From an uncultured Bacteroidales bacterium (lineage in GTDB: Bacteria > Bacteroidota > Bacteroidia > Bacteroidales > UBA932): a stretch of 61,971 nt of DNA. The notes below the pieces were generated by a model. That model worked only from the letters and a program-made list of their open reading frames with translations. It did no database searches and was not told where the DNA came from. Position 1 is the first letter of the stretch, and each line of letters opens with the position of its first letter. Shown here one piece after another: positions 34,920 through 43,081 of the stretch. The stretch spans positions 1-61,971 of the forward strand of contig CASEOO010000036.1 in the NCBI GenBank assembly GCA_949289565.1, written 5' to 3'. The translations under genes were made by a program, and so were the position numbers.

Positions 34920-36209
34920 ATGAGCAATGCAGGATATCAAGCCCCGGACTTGCTGGGGAGCACTTATCTTTATTCGGATTCTTCTGTTTCGAATACATCT
35001 TTCTGTTATGTCGTGGGACTGACTATGGCTGTCGATCCGGAAATTCTGGAAGAGGCATTGAACGGGCTTATGCCGCGTTTCCCTCATATCGACCTGAAAG
35101 TCGTCAGGGAGGATGAGTCGCTGGCCTATGTGAAAAGGAATTCTCCGGTCAAGGTCCTGCCGTTGGAGCAGAGAAAAACTTTCTCTGAGTCAGGAGAATT
35201 CGGCAAGAGCTGTCTTTTCGCTGTTTTTGTGAATCACAAAACCATATATTTTGATTTCCACAGAGCATTGACAGATGAGAAAGGTATAGTTCCGTTCATT
35301 CGTGCAGTCATATGCAGATATCTGCAGCTGGACGGATACGATGTCGAGAACGACGGCAGCGTCATCACTCCGGACAGCGATTTTCATGAGATAGAGGCTG
35401 ATGATGCGTTCGTAAGGCTGGATGATATTCCGGCTTCACGGCCTGTGTGGTATATGGATGCGAAGGCGGTGAACTTGCCTGCAAGACATGAAGGTTCATC
35501 TTTCAGAGTCACGCAGATCCATATTCCGCTTTCTAAAATGAAAGGAGAGGCCAGGCTGCACAGCGGGATGCCGTCGACTATCATTTCACCTTTCTTTTCT
35601 CAGGCTCTGCTTGAGGAATTTCCTGAATCGGATGTGCCGGGAGAGTATATGATAGCGTACATTCAGGTGAATTTGAGGCAGTATTTTCCTACCACTACTT
35701 TGCGTCCGTTTTTCGTGAACCTCCCTCTGGCATACAACAGAAGGCTTCCGGAATATCCGCTTGCCACAGTGCTGATGTCCCAGAAGAAATTCCTTGAAGC
35801 CCAGCTGAGGACAGATGCCCTTGCGTACAATGCTCAGAGAAAGATCTCCCTGCTGGAAGACATCCTGGACAAGAAAACCATCGGGGAGAAGGCCGCTGCC
35901 ATGCAGGCTATGATAAGCCGCAAATCCGGAGAGTCTACATATTCGCTGTGCAATGTGGGAAATGTAATCATGCCTGAAACCATGCAGCAGTATATCATGG
36001 AATTTTATCCGCTCGTGCCTCCGTCGCTTTTCCCGTTCAGCATTTCTACAATCAATCTGCGGGGCGATCTTATCGTCACGATATCATCCTCCGAGGCTTC
36101 TGGAAATGTACCGCGCAGATTCGTTTCGCTTCTCAAAAGGCATGATATCCATGCATATATTTCTGACAGCTACCAGTACAGTCCATTGAAATATAAACCG
36201 GAATTGTGA
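34920..36209 (+). CDS. Condensation/acetyltransferase-fold protein, candidate N-acyltransferase
   Basis: 429 residues resembling the CoA-dependent acyltransferase fold of condensation domains and alcohol O-acetyltransferases: N-terminal 'DPEILEEALNGLMPRFPHID' is the usual first helix-turn, 'IYFDFHRALTDEKGIVPFI' is at the position of the HHxxxDG motif, and 'PFFVNLPLAYNRRLPEYPLA' and 'YSLCNVGNVIMPE' match later strands. The motif reads His-Arg-x3-Asp, so the normally catalytic second His is Arg. Nine bases after the reductase gene and overlapping the next gene. In this context it could acylate the sphingoid base, but a non-catalytic role is equally open. Confidence 0.65.
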   Translation: MSNAGYQAPDLLGSTYLYSDSSVSNTSFCYVVGLTMAVDPEILEEALNGLMPRFPHIDLKVVREDESLAYVKRNSPVKVLPLEQRKTFSESGEFGKSCLFAVFVNHKTIYFDFHRALTDEKGIVPFIRAVICRYLQLDGYDVENDGSVITPDSDFHEIEADDAFVRLDDIPASRPVWYMDAKAVNLPARHEGSSFRVTQIHIPLSKMKGEARLHSGMPSTIISPFFSQALLEEFPESDVPGEYMIAYIQVNLRQYFPTTTLRPFFVNLPLAYNRRLPEYPLATVLMSQKKFLEAQLRTDALAYNAQRKISLLEDILDKKTIGEKAAAMQAMISRKSGESTYSLCNVGNVIMPETMQQYIMEFYPLVPPSLFPFSISTINLRGDLIVTISSSEASGNVPRRFVSLLKRHDIHAYISDSYQYSPLKYKPEL

Positions 36210-38263
36210 TGAAAAAGACGAAGATAAATTACTCCTGGAAGGTTTACTTGCCTCTGGCGATACTTTTTGTCACCCTGGTCCTGATTTTCCCGAGGATGGG
36301 CAAGTTCAATTATGACTACAAAAGAGGTTCGCCATGGATGTACGACCCCCTTGTGGCTCAGTTCGACTTCCCTATACTGAAGACAGACGCGCAGATTCAG
36401 GCGGAGCGCAGCCTGCTTGGTTCAAGCATCATTCCGTACTTCCGCTATTCCGACACCGTGGTCCATACACAGATAGCGCAGGTGGAGAAGCTGGACATGG
36501 GAGACTGCAATCAGTACAAGCCAGAGATACTCAATGCTTTTGCACGTTTATACGGCAGCGGGGTAGTGGATGGGGCCGGATCGGAATATTTGCCGGAGGG
36601 CAAGACTTTCGACAGCAATGTAATCTTCGTCCAGAAAGACAGGCGTGCGAAGAAAGTGCCGTCTTCTGAAGTTTATACAGTCCAGGAAGCCAAGGATTTC
36701 CTTCTTCTTTTCCTCACCGAAGCCGAGCTTCGGTGCAATGTCGACTCTCTCTGCCATGCTGAAGGCATATATGACTTGGTCAAGCCCAACCTGCTTTTCG
36801 ACAGGCAGACGACTGACCTGGTGCATGAAGAATCCGTAGACTATGTTTCACCTGCTTCAGGAGTCGTGAATGCAGGGCAGCTGATAGTCTCTACAGGGGA
36901 AATCATTACAGCAGAAATAGAGCAGCTCCTGGATTCCTACAAGGCAGAGTATGAGAGCAGCCTCGGCTACAACGGCCCGAGAATATGGCTGTGGATAGGC
37001 AATATATTGCTGGCGCTGACTCTGGTTACAGTCCTGTTTTTCACTATATTTTATACGAATTACTGGGTTTTCGACGAGATGAACAGGTATCTCTATCTTC
37101 TGGTGATTTTCCTGTTCTCCACTCTGCTCGCCATAGTGGTGGAAAAGGTGGACCCGCTGCTTCTGTATATGACTCCTTTCACCCTGGTGGCTCTTTATCT
37201 GGTGGCATTCTTCAAGAAGAGGGTGGTGCTTCCGGTCTATATCCTGTCCTTGCTCCCGCTGCTGATATTCTCGCACAACGGAGTGGAGCTTTTCGTGATG
37301 TATCTGGCGGCAGGCGCCATCACGATTTTCTTTGCCGAGATTTTCAACAGGGGCTGGAAGCAGTTTATCACTGCATTGATAGTCTTCTGTGTGCTCGTCC
37401 TGATATATTTCGGCTTCAGGCTTATAGAAGGCATCAGCGGCTTTCATGACTACAGAACCATACTCTATCTGTTCATCGGTTCATTCCTGTCAGTCGCTGG
37501 ATATCCTCTGATATACCTTTTTGAAAGAATATTCCAGCTGGTTTCAAACAACAGGCTGGCAGAGCTTACAGACCCCAACAACAAGCTTCTCAGAGATCTG
37601 GCCCATAAAGCTCCGGGTACATTCCAGCACTCCCTGCAGGTTATGAACCTGGCCGATGCGGCGGCCCGCTCCATCGATGCCAATGTGTTGCTGGTCCGTG
37701 CAGGGGCCCTGTACCACGATATAGGAAAAATCATGAATCCGCAGTGCTTTATAGAAAACGAGAATCTCGGAGTGCACTACCATGACGGCCTGACACCGCG
37801 GGAAAGCGCCATAGAGATTATTAAGCATGTCCCGGACGGCATGGCTCTCGCAGAAAAGTTCAAGCTTCCAGGAGTCGTGAAGGAATTTATTGTCACCCAT
37901 CACGGCACCACATGCACTGCCTATTTCTACAACAAATATATTAATGGTGGCGGCGACCCCGCCAATGCCGAGGACTTTTTCTATAAAGGGAAGAAGCCTT
38001 ATACCAAGGAGCAGATTATCATCATGCTCAGCGATACGCTGGAAGCGGCTTCAAGGACATTGAAGGACTACTCCGCAGAAACGGTGTCAGCCTTGGTGGA
38101 AAATATAGTCAAGTCGAAGATGTCGGACGGCCAGTTCGAGGATGCTGACATTTCCCTGAAGGAACTGAACATCGTGAAAAATGTTCTGAAGTCATATCTT
38201 CAGCAGGTCTACCATGCCCGCATAGCCTATCCGAAGAAGATGCCTCGCCACCGCAAGCCATGA
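36209..38263 (+). CDS. 7TM-HD (PgpH-like) phosphodiesterase
   Basis: 684 residues; the ATG at 36209 overlaps the preceding TGA, and a GTG at 36206 is the alternative. An N-terminal anchor is followed by an extracytoplasmic 7TMR-HDED-type domain (about 35-255), seven hydrophobic segments (about 260-470) and a cytoplasmic HD domain: 'APGTFQHSLQVMNLADAAAR', 'RAGALYHDIGKIMNPQCF', 'EFIVTHHGTTCTAYFY' and 'ILSDTLEAASRTL' type residues. The architecture is that of PgpH, which hydrolyses cyclic di-AMP. Its link to the lipid genes upstream is only positional. Confidence 0.87.
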   Translation: MKKTKINYSWKVYLPLAILFVTLVLIFPRMGKFNYDYKRGSPWMYDPLVAQFDFPILKTDAQIQAERSLLGSSIIPYFRYSDTVVHTQIAQVEKLDMGDCNQYKPEILNAFARLYGSGVVDGAGSEYLPEGKTFDSNVIFVQKDRRAKKVPSSEVYTVQEAKDFLLLFLTEAELRCNVDSLCHAEGIYDLVKPNLLFDRQTTDLVHEESVDYVSPASGVVNAGQLIVSTGEIITAEIEQLLDSYKAEYESSLGYNGPRIWLWIGNILLALTLVTVLFFTIFYTNYWVFDEMNRYLYLLVIFLFSTLLAIVVEKVDPLLLYMTPFTLVALYLVAFFKKRVVLPVYILSLLPLLIFSHNGVELFVMYLAAGAITIFFAEIFNRGWKQFITALIVFCVLVLIYFGFRLIEGISGFHDYRTILYLFIGSFLSVAGYPLIYLFERIFQLVSNNRLAELTDPNNKLLRDLAHKAPGTFQHSLQVMNLADAAARSIDANVLLVRAGALYHDIGKIMNPQCFIENENLGVHYHDGLTPRESAIEIIKHVPDGMALAEKFKLPGVVKEFIVTHHGTTCTAYFYNKYINGGGDPANAEDFFYKGKKPYTKEQIIIMLSDTLEAASRTLKDYSAETVSALVENIVKSKMSDGQFEDADISLKELNIVKNVLKSYLQQVYHARIAYPKKMPRHRKP

Positions 38264-38298
38264 TGTCCGCGTGCCGAAAGCCGTTGCGTTGTCTTAAT

Positions 38299-38329
38299 TT
38301 TGATATTATTTTCGGATTGACTATATTTG
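38299..38329 (+). promoter_or_regulatory. Promoter of tig-clpP-clpX
   Basis: TTTG at 38299-38302, exactly 19 nt, then TATATTTG at 38322-38329. Perfect for the Bacteroidota primary sigma factor; gives a leader of about 75 nt to tig. Confidence 0.85.
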
Positions 38330-38410
38330 CGCTCTTGCACTTGCGGCAGGAGCATGGCCATTGCGGACAGAGTCCTGCATAAAAGAGAAAAATATTTAAA
38401 AATTTATATT

Positions 38411-39727
38411 ATGAAAATTGCACAGAATAAAGTCGATGACCTCAATATCGAGCTTACGCTTTCGATAGCGAAGGATGATTATTCCGAGAAGAGGAGGAAA
38501 AGGCTGAACGAACATAAGAGGACAGCCGAACTCAAAGGTTTCAGGAAAGGTATGGCTCCTATGAGCTTTATCGAGAAAATTTACGGCCAGTCATGCCTCG
38601 TAGATGCTGTAAATGACTTGATTTCAGAATCATTGAACGGCTTCATCAAGGATAATGACCTGAAAGTGATCGGTGAACCGCTTCCAGCTGAGGGCCAGGA
38701 GAATGTAGAGTGGAAGAACGGGAATGATTTCGAATTCAAGTTCGATGTGGCTCTTGCACCTAAGGTGGAATTCGAGCTTTCAAAGGATGACAAGATACCT
38801 TATTATAATATAGAGGCTTCAGATCTGGCCAAGAGCGAGATGAAGGAGAACCTTCTGAAACAGTATGGCTCGCTGGAAGATGGAGAGTCTGCGAAAGCTG
38901 AAGACTTCATCATCGTGGATTTTGAACAGGGCGAGACCAAGATCGAAGGCACATATGTGGCTCTTCGCAACGTGTCTGAAGCTGTCAGGCCATCGTTTGT
39001 GGGCCTCAAGCCAGGTGACACCATCGACGTGAATGTGAACGAGGCCTTCACTAACGAAGCTGACAGGGCCTCTATGCTGAAAGTAAGCAAGGAAGAGCTG
39101 GCGAATATTGACCCTGCTTACAAGATGACAGTGAAGAATGTGAAGACGTTCGTGCCGGCTCCTATGACTCAGGAGACTTTTGACAAGATATTCGGCGAGG
39201 GCAATGTGAAGTCTGAGGCAGAATTCGATGCCAAGGTGGCTGAAAGGCTTGCGGCAGAATATGGCCAGGAGTCTGAGTTCAGATTTTCAAAGGATGCGAA
39301 GGACTATCTCGTGAAGAAAGCGTCTATTGCCCTTCCTGAGAAATTCCTCAAGAGGTGGATTTATGTGGCCAATGACGGGAAGTTCACCATGGAGGACATA
39401 GAGAAGGAGTTTGACCTCTTCCTTGAAGACTACCGCTGGCAGATGGTAAGGAACTATCTGATGGACAAATATTCCGTGAAGGTGGAGGAAGCTGACTTGA
39501 TGGCCAGTGCGAAGGCATTCGCCGCATATCAGTTCGCCATGTATGGAATCAACAATGTACCTGACGACCAGCTGGAATCATATGCCAAGACTATTCTTTC
39601 TCAGGAAAAAGAGGGCCGTCGCGTGCTGGAGCAGGTGGAAGATACCAAGACTCTGGCCGCAGTGAAAGGCATAGTCACTCTGGACGAAAAGAAAGTGTCT
39701 GTAGAGGAATTCCGCGAGCTTAAGTAA
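38411..39727 (+). CDS. tig: Trigger factor
   Basis: 438 residues from the ATG at 38411 (longer frame lies in the promoter leader). Ribosome-binding domain with the GFRxGxxP signature '[20 protein letters not shown]', then a weakly conserved FKBP-like middle domain and a helical C-terminal chaperone region. Binds nascent chains at the exit tunnel. Located before clpP and clpX as in many bacteria. Confidence 0.92.
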   Translation: MKIAQNKVDDLNIELTLSIAKDDYSEKRRKRLNEHKRTAELKGFRKGMAPMSFIEKIYGQSCLVDAVNDLISESLNGFIKDNDLKVIGEPLPAEGQENVEWKNGNDFEFKFDVALAPKVEFELSKDDKIPYYNIEASDLAKSEMKENLLKQYGSLEDGESAKAEDFIIVDFEQGETKIEGTYVALRNVSEAVRPSFVGLKPGDTIDVNVNEAFTNEADRASMLKVSKEELANIDPAYKMTVKNVKTFVPAPMTQETFDKIFGEGNVKSEAEFDAKVAERLAAEYGQESEFRFSKDAKDYLVKKASIALPEKFLKRWIYVANDGKFTMEDIEKEFDLFLEDYRWQMVRNYLMDKYSVKVEEADLMASAKAFAAYQFAMYGINNVPDDQLESYAKTILSQEKEGRRVLEQVEDTKTLAAVKGIVTLDEKKVSVEEFRELK

Positions 39728-39776
39728 CACGGGGTTTCCGCAGTTCGGTTTAATAGTCACAAATATAGAATGCATT

Positions 39777-40448
39777 ATGGAAAAGGAGTTTGACAGATAT
39801 GCAAGGCTTCATCATGGAATCTCGTCTATGGCTCTGCACAGGTACGAGTCCATGTTTGATTCCTACATTAACCCTACCATCATCGAAGAACGCAAGCTGA
39901 ACGTGGCTTCTATGGATGTGTTCAGCCGTTTGCTGATGGACAGGATTATCTTCCTGGGAGTGCCGATAGATGATGATGTGGCCAATATTATCCAGGCCCA
40001 GCTTCTTTTCCTGGCTTCTACAGACAGCCAGGCAGATGTATCCATCTACCTTAACACTCCTGGCGGCTCAGTATCTGCCGGCCTCGGCATTTACGACACC
40101 ATGCAGCTGATAGAGCCGGATGTGGCCACTATATGTACAGGAATGGCCGCTTCCATGGGCGCTGTCCTGCTCTGTGCAGGAGTGAAAGGCAAAAGGTCTG
40201 CCCTTCCTCATTCCCGGATTATGATACATCAGCCTCTGGGAGGCGCTCAGGGACAGGCCTCAGACATTGCGATAGCGGCGAAAGAGATATTGAAAGTGAA
40301 AAAGGAGCTGTATACGATATTGTCTGAGCATACCGGGAAGCCTTACGAGGTTATCGAGGCTGACGGGGACAGAGATTTCTGGATGACATCGTCCGAGGCG
40401 CTCGAATACGGCATGATAGACGAGATTCTGTCTGGCAAAAAGAAATAG
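39777..40448 (+). CDS. clpP: ATP-dependent Clp protease proteolytic subunit
   Basis: 223 residues. Catalytic Ser in '[16 protein letters not shown]', His in '[18 protein letters not shown]', Asp in '[19 protein letters not shown]'; '[19 protein letters not shown]' is the oxyanion strand. Starts 49 bp after tig and ends one base before clpX. Confidence 0.96.
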   Translation: MEKEFDRYARLHHGISSMALHRYESMFDSYINPTIIEERKLNVASMDVFSRLLMDRIIFLGVPIDDDVANIIQAQLLFLASTDSQADVSIYLNTPGGSVSAGLGIYDTMQLIEPDVATICTGMAASMGAVLLCAGVKGKRSALPHSRIMIHQPLGGAQGQASDIAIAAKEILKVKKELYTILSEHTGKPYEVIEADGDRDFWMTSSEALEYGMIDEILSGKKK

Positions 40449-40449
40449 G

Positions 40450-41679
40450 ATGGCTAAAAAGAGTACAAGGGAAGAAAGACATTGCGTGTTCTGTGGCAGG
40501 AGCGAGAGTGAAGTCCCGCTTCTGCTTCAGGGCCTGGACTCAGCTATATGCAGCGACTGCGTAAAAATCTGCAGCGACTATATCACGAATCTGGAGAAAT
40601 CTTCGCAGCCTGCTCCTGACAAGATAGGCAAGCTTCTGAAGCCAAAGGAAATAAAAGAGTATCTTGACCAGTATGTTATCGGCCAGGACAGGGCGAAGAA
40701 GCTTCTTTCGGTAGCTGTTTACAATCATTACAAGAGGATAAACAACAATCTCTCATCCACAGGGACAGATGATCTCGAACTGGAAAAGTCGAATATCCTG
40801 ATGGTGGGGCCGACAGGAACGGGAAAAACTCTGCTGGCCAAGACTATAGCCAAGCTTCTGGAAGTGCCGTTCACTATAGTGGATGCGACAGTGCTGACAG
40901 AGGCCGGGTATGTGGGCGAGGATGTGGAGAGCATTCTCACCAGGCTTCTTCAGGAGGCTGACTACAATGTAAAGCTGGCTGAGAGAGGAATAGTCTTTAT
41001 CGACGAGATAGACAAGATAGCCCGCAAAAGCGACAATCCTTCCATCACACGCGATGTTTCCGGAGAGGGTGTGCAGCAGGCGATGCTGAAGCTTCTGGAG
41101 GGGAATGTCGTGAATGTTCCGCCAAAAGGCGGCCGCAAGCATCCGGAGCAGGAGTTCGTGCAGGTGAATACGCAGAATATCCTGTTTATTTGCGGAGGGG
41201 CATTCGAAGGCATCGAGCGCAGGATAGCGCAGAGGCTGAACACTCAGGTGATAGGCTATGGCTCTGTGCAGAAGCGCCAGGTGGACAAGAACAATCTTCT
41301 CCAGTATGTTTCAGCGCAGGATCTCAGGGCCTATGGCTTGATACCGGAAATTATAGGCCGTCTTCCTGTGATAACATATCTTGACCAGCTGGACAGGGCC
41401 GCGCTTCTGAGGATTCTGACTGAGCCGAAGAATGCGATTATCCGCCAGTATGAGAAAATGTTCGAGCTTGACGGTCTGAAACTGCAGATTGAACCCGAGG
41501 TGCTGGACTTGATAGTGGATACTTCCATAGAGAACAAGCTGGGCGCGCGCGGGCTGCGTTCTATCTGCGAGCAGATCATGACGGATGCCATGTACGAGGC
41601 TCCAAGCTCGAAAAAGAAGACATTCGATCTGACTCTTGACTATGCGAAGGCGCATCTGGATCCGACCAGTGTTTCATAA
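40450..41679 (+). CDS. clpX: ClpX unfoldase subunit of ClpXP
   Basis: 409 residues. N-terminal four-Cys zinc finger '[10 protein letters not shown]...AICSDCV', Walker A '[18 protein letters not shown]', Walker B '[16 protein letters not shown]', pore loop '[17 protein letters not shown]' and sensor-2 '[16 protein letters not shown]'. Works with the ClpP product encoded one base upstream. Confidence 0.96.
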   Translation: MAKKSTREERHCVFCGRSESEVPLLLQGLDSAICSDCVKICSDYITNLEKSSQPAPDKIGKLLKPKEIKEYLDQYVIGQDRAKKLLSVAVYNHYKRINNNLSSTGTDDLELEKSNILMVGPTGTGKTLLAKTIAKLLEVPFTIVDATVLTEAGYVGEDVESILTRLLQEADYNVKLAERGIVFIDEIDKIARKSDNPSITRDVSGEGVQQAMLKLLEGNVVNVPPKGGRKHPEQEFVQVNTQNILFICGGAFEGIERRIAQRLNTQVIGYGSVQKRQVDKNNLLQYVSAQDLRAYGLIPEIIGRLPVITYLDQLDRAALLRILTEPKNAIIRQYEKMFELDGLKLQIEPEVLDLIVDTSIENKLGARGLRSICEQIMTDAMYEAPSSKKKTFDLTLDYAKAHLDPTSVS

Positions 41680-41733
41680 TGTCCTGAGCGCTTGCTGAAA
41701 AGAAAATATCACCAATTATAAACAAAAAGTGCA

Positions 41734-42252
41734 ATGAAAAGATTTTTAACCTTTATCATGGCAGTTTCAGCCATCGTTGCTTTCTCTTCATGTGAAAAAG
41801 ACAACGGAAATGGAACTACATCTGCTGACGCTCCGGTTATAGAGTGGCCAGGAAATGAAGATTTTGCAGCAATGGACATTACCGCCGACATGAGTGCGAA
41901 GCTGGTGGTAAAAGCTCCTGCTGGAATCAAGACTTTTGTTGTGAATGTTGATTCAGACGTTTTGGAAGGAATACTTAAAAAAAATGAACTGGATTTGATA
42001 AACGATGCTGCAGTTATCGCAATGCTTGAATTAGCATCAAAAGGCGCTCTTCCTACAGGCGATGACTTGGCTGGAAAAACAGAAGTGAATTTCGATTTGG
42101 GAGCTTTGCTTCAGATGATCACTCAGCTTCCTGCTGTCACTGATGGCTCGTTGCATATTTTTACGGTCAAACTCACTGACAACAATGACGTGGCTGTTAC
42201 TTCCAAGCCTTGTACATTCAAGGCAGTGAAGCCAGAGACTGCAGAAGAGTAG
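41734..42252 (+). CDS. Small lipoprotein of unknown function
   Basis: 172 residues with SPaseII signal MKRFLTFIMAVSAIVAFSSC followed by acidic and Gly/Asn-rich residues, a typical surface-exposure signal in this phylum. The body reads like one Ig-like domain ('AKLVVKAPAGIKTFVVNVDS', 'HIFTVKLTDNNDVAVTSKP') of the type found in Bacteroidales DUF4493-style lipoproteins, but no family is certain. Closed by the terminator at 42287. More AT-rich than clpX. Confidence 0.75.
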   Translation: MKRFLTFIMAVSAIVAFSSCEKDNGNGTTSADAPVIEWPGNEDFAAMDITADMSAKLVVKAPAGIKTFVVNVDSDVLEGILKKNELDLINDAAVIAMLELASKGALPTGDDLAGKTEVNFDLGALLQMITQLPAVTDGSLHIFTVKLTDNNDVAVTSKPCTFKAVKPETAEE

Positions 42253-42286
42253 TATAAAGATTTTCCTATTAATGGTTTTATATATT

Positions 42287-42314
42287 GCGGTCCGGATTCC
42301 GGGCCGCTTTTTTT
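42287..42314 (+). terminator. Intrinsic terminator of the small lipoprotein gene
   Basis: Stem GCGGTCCGG / CCGGGCCGC (one G.T), loop ATT, then seven T. Confidence 0.9.
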
Positions 42315-42382
42315 GTATTCAGATTCTGCCTCTCGGCACTGAAAATGCCTGGTCCGCAGCGGGGATTCCCTTCTGCAATCGG

Positions 42383-42997
42383 TCACTTCGCGGCTTTTAT
42401 ATACGAGTCATTTGACCGTGCCAAGACTCCCTGGCTGACCAGCTGGGCTATCGCACGCGACAAAGACGGTCTCGCTACACCCAGAATGAAAGCTGTCTCC
42501 TGCAGATTCTCTATCGGCCCGTTCCTTTCTATGTATCCCACGATCCGTGATGAAAGGCTCTGCAGCGCGAATTCATGCAGCCTTTGGCTGAGGAACATGC
42601 TGTGGTCAGATACTATCCTCAGATAATTCTCCAGCACAGCCTTGTCCTCGGAAATCAGTCTGTACAGAGCGTCGCGCCCGATGCTCCATATCCCGCAGTC
42701 CCCTGAAGCAATGATGGTGACAGGGAATGTCCTGTCTGTGCTGAAAACGAAAGCGGAAGCCAGTGCCTCCGGCGCAGAAAGTGTGTCCAGAGTGAATTCA
42801 CGGCCTTCTTCGCTGACCATTTTCGCATACACGCTGCCCTCGCACAGCAGATAAAGAGCTCTGCAGGGATAGCCCTGCATCGCAATGATGTCGCCTTTGG
42901 CATAAGAAGAATATCTTCCCGGATGTTCTCCGAGAATTCGTTCGTCAGTCTCCATGTTGCCCCCGCGAAAAAGCGGAGAATCGAAAATGCTTTCCAT
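42383..42997 (-). CDS. Crp/Fnr-family transcription factor
   Basis: 204 residues from the ATG at 42997. N-terminal cyclic-nucleotide-binding-fold barrel ('YAKGDIIAMQGYPCRALYLL', 'CEGSVYAKMVSEEGREFTLD', 'PEALASAFVFSTDRTFPVTI'), dimer helix, and C-terminal winged helix with recognition region 'AFILGVARPSLSRAIAQLV'. There are no Fnr-type N-terminal cysteines and the cAMP-binding Arg/Glu set is not evident, so the ligand is unknown. Divergent from the three lipoprotein genes and likely their regulator: a 14-bp palindrome lies between them. Confidence 0.85.
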   Translation of the reverse strand: MESIFDSPLFRGGNMETDERILGEHPGRYSSYAKGDIIAMQGYPCRALYLLCEGSVYAKMVSEEGREFTLDTLSAPEALASAFVFSTDRTFPVTIIASGDCGIWSIGRDALYRLISEDKAVLENYLRIVSDHSMFLSQRLHEFALQSLSSRIVGYIERNGPIENLQETAFILGVARPSLSRAIAQLVSQGVLARSNDSYIKAAK

Positions 42998-43005
42998 CCG
43001 CCTGT

Positions 43006-43019
43006 GTAACAATTGTTAC
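43006..43019. promoter_or_regulatory. Perfect 14-bp palindrome, candidate Crp/Fnr operator
   Basis: GTAACAATTGTTAC is a perfect palindrome centred at 43012.5, resembling Crp/Fnr-type half-sites (TGTnA ... TnACA spacing). It is 9 bp upstream of the regulator's start codon and about 41 bp upstream of the predicted transcription start of the lipoprotein genes. Confidence 0.65.
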
Positions 43020-43041
43020 CAAAAAAGTTTTTCCGGAAAAA

Positions 43042-43073
43042 TACCTTTGCCTCCGGCAATTAAAACAAAGGTA
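43042..43073. promoter_or_regulatory. Face-to-face -7 elements forming an inverted repeat
   Basis: TACCTTTG on the plus strand (43042-43049) drives the metzincin gene; its exact inverted copy CAAAGGTA (43066-43073) is a -7 element on the minus strand pointing to the regulator. The two promoters run towards each other with 16 bp between, so their transcripts would overlap and initiation should be mutually exclusive. Confidence 0.6.
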
Positions 43074-43081
43074 GAAAAAAT

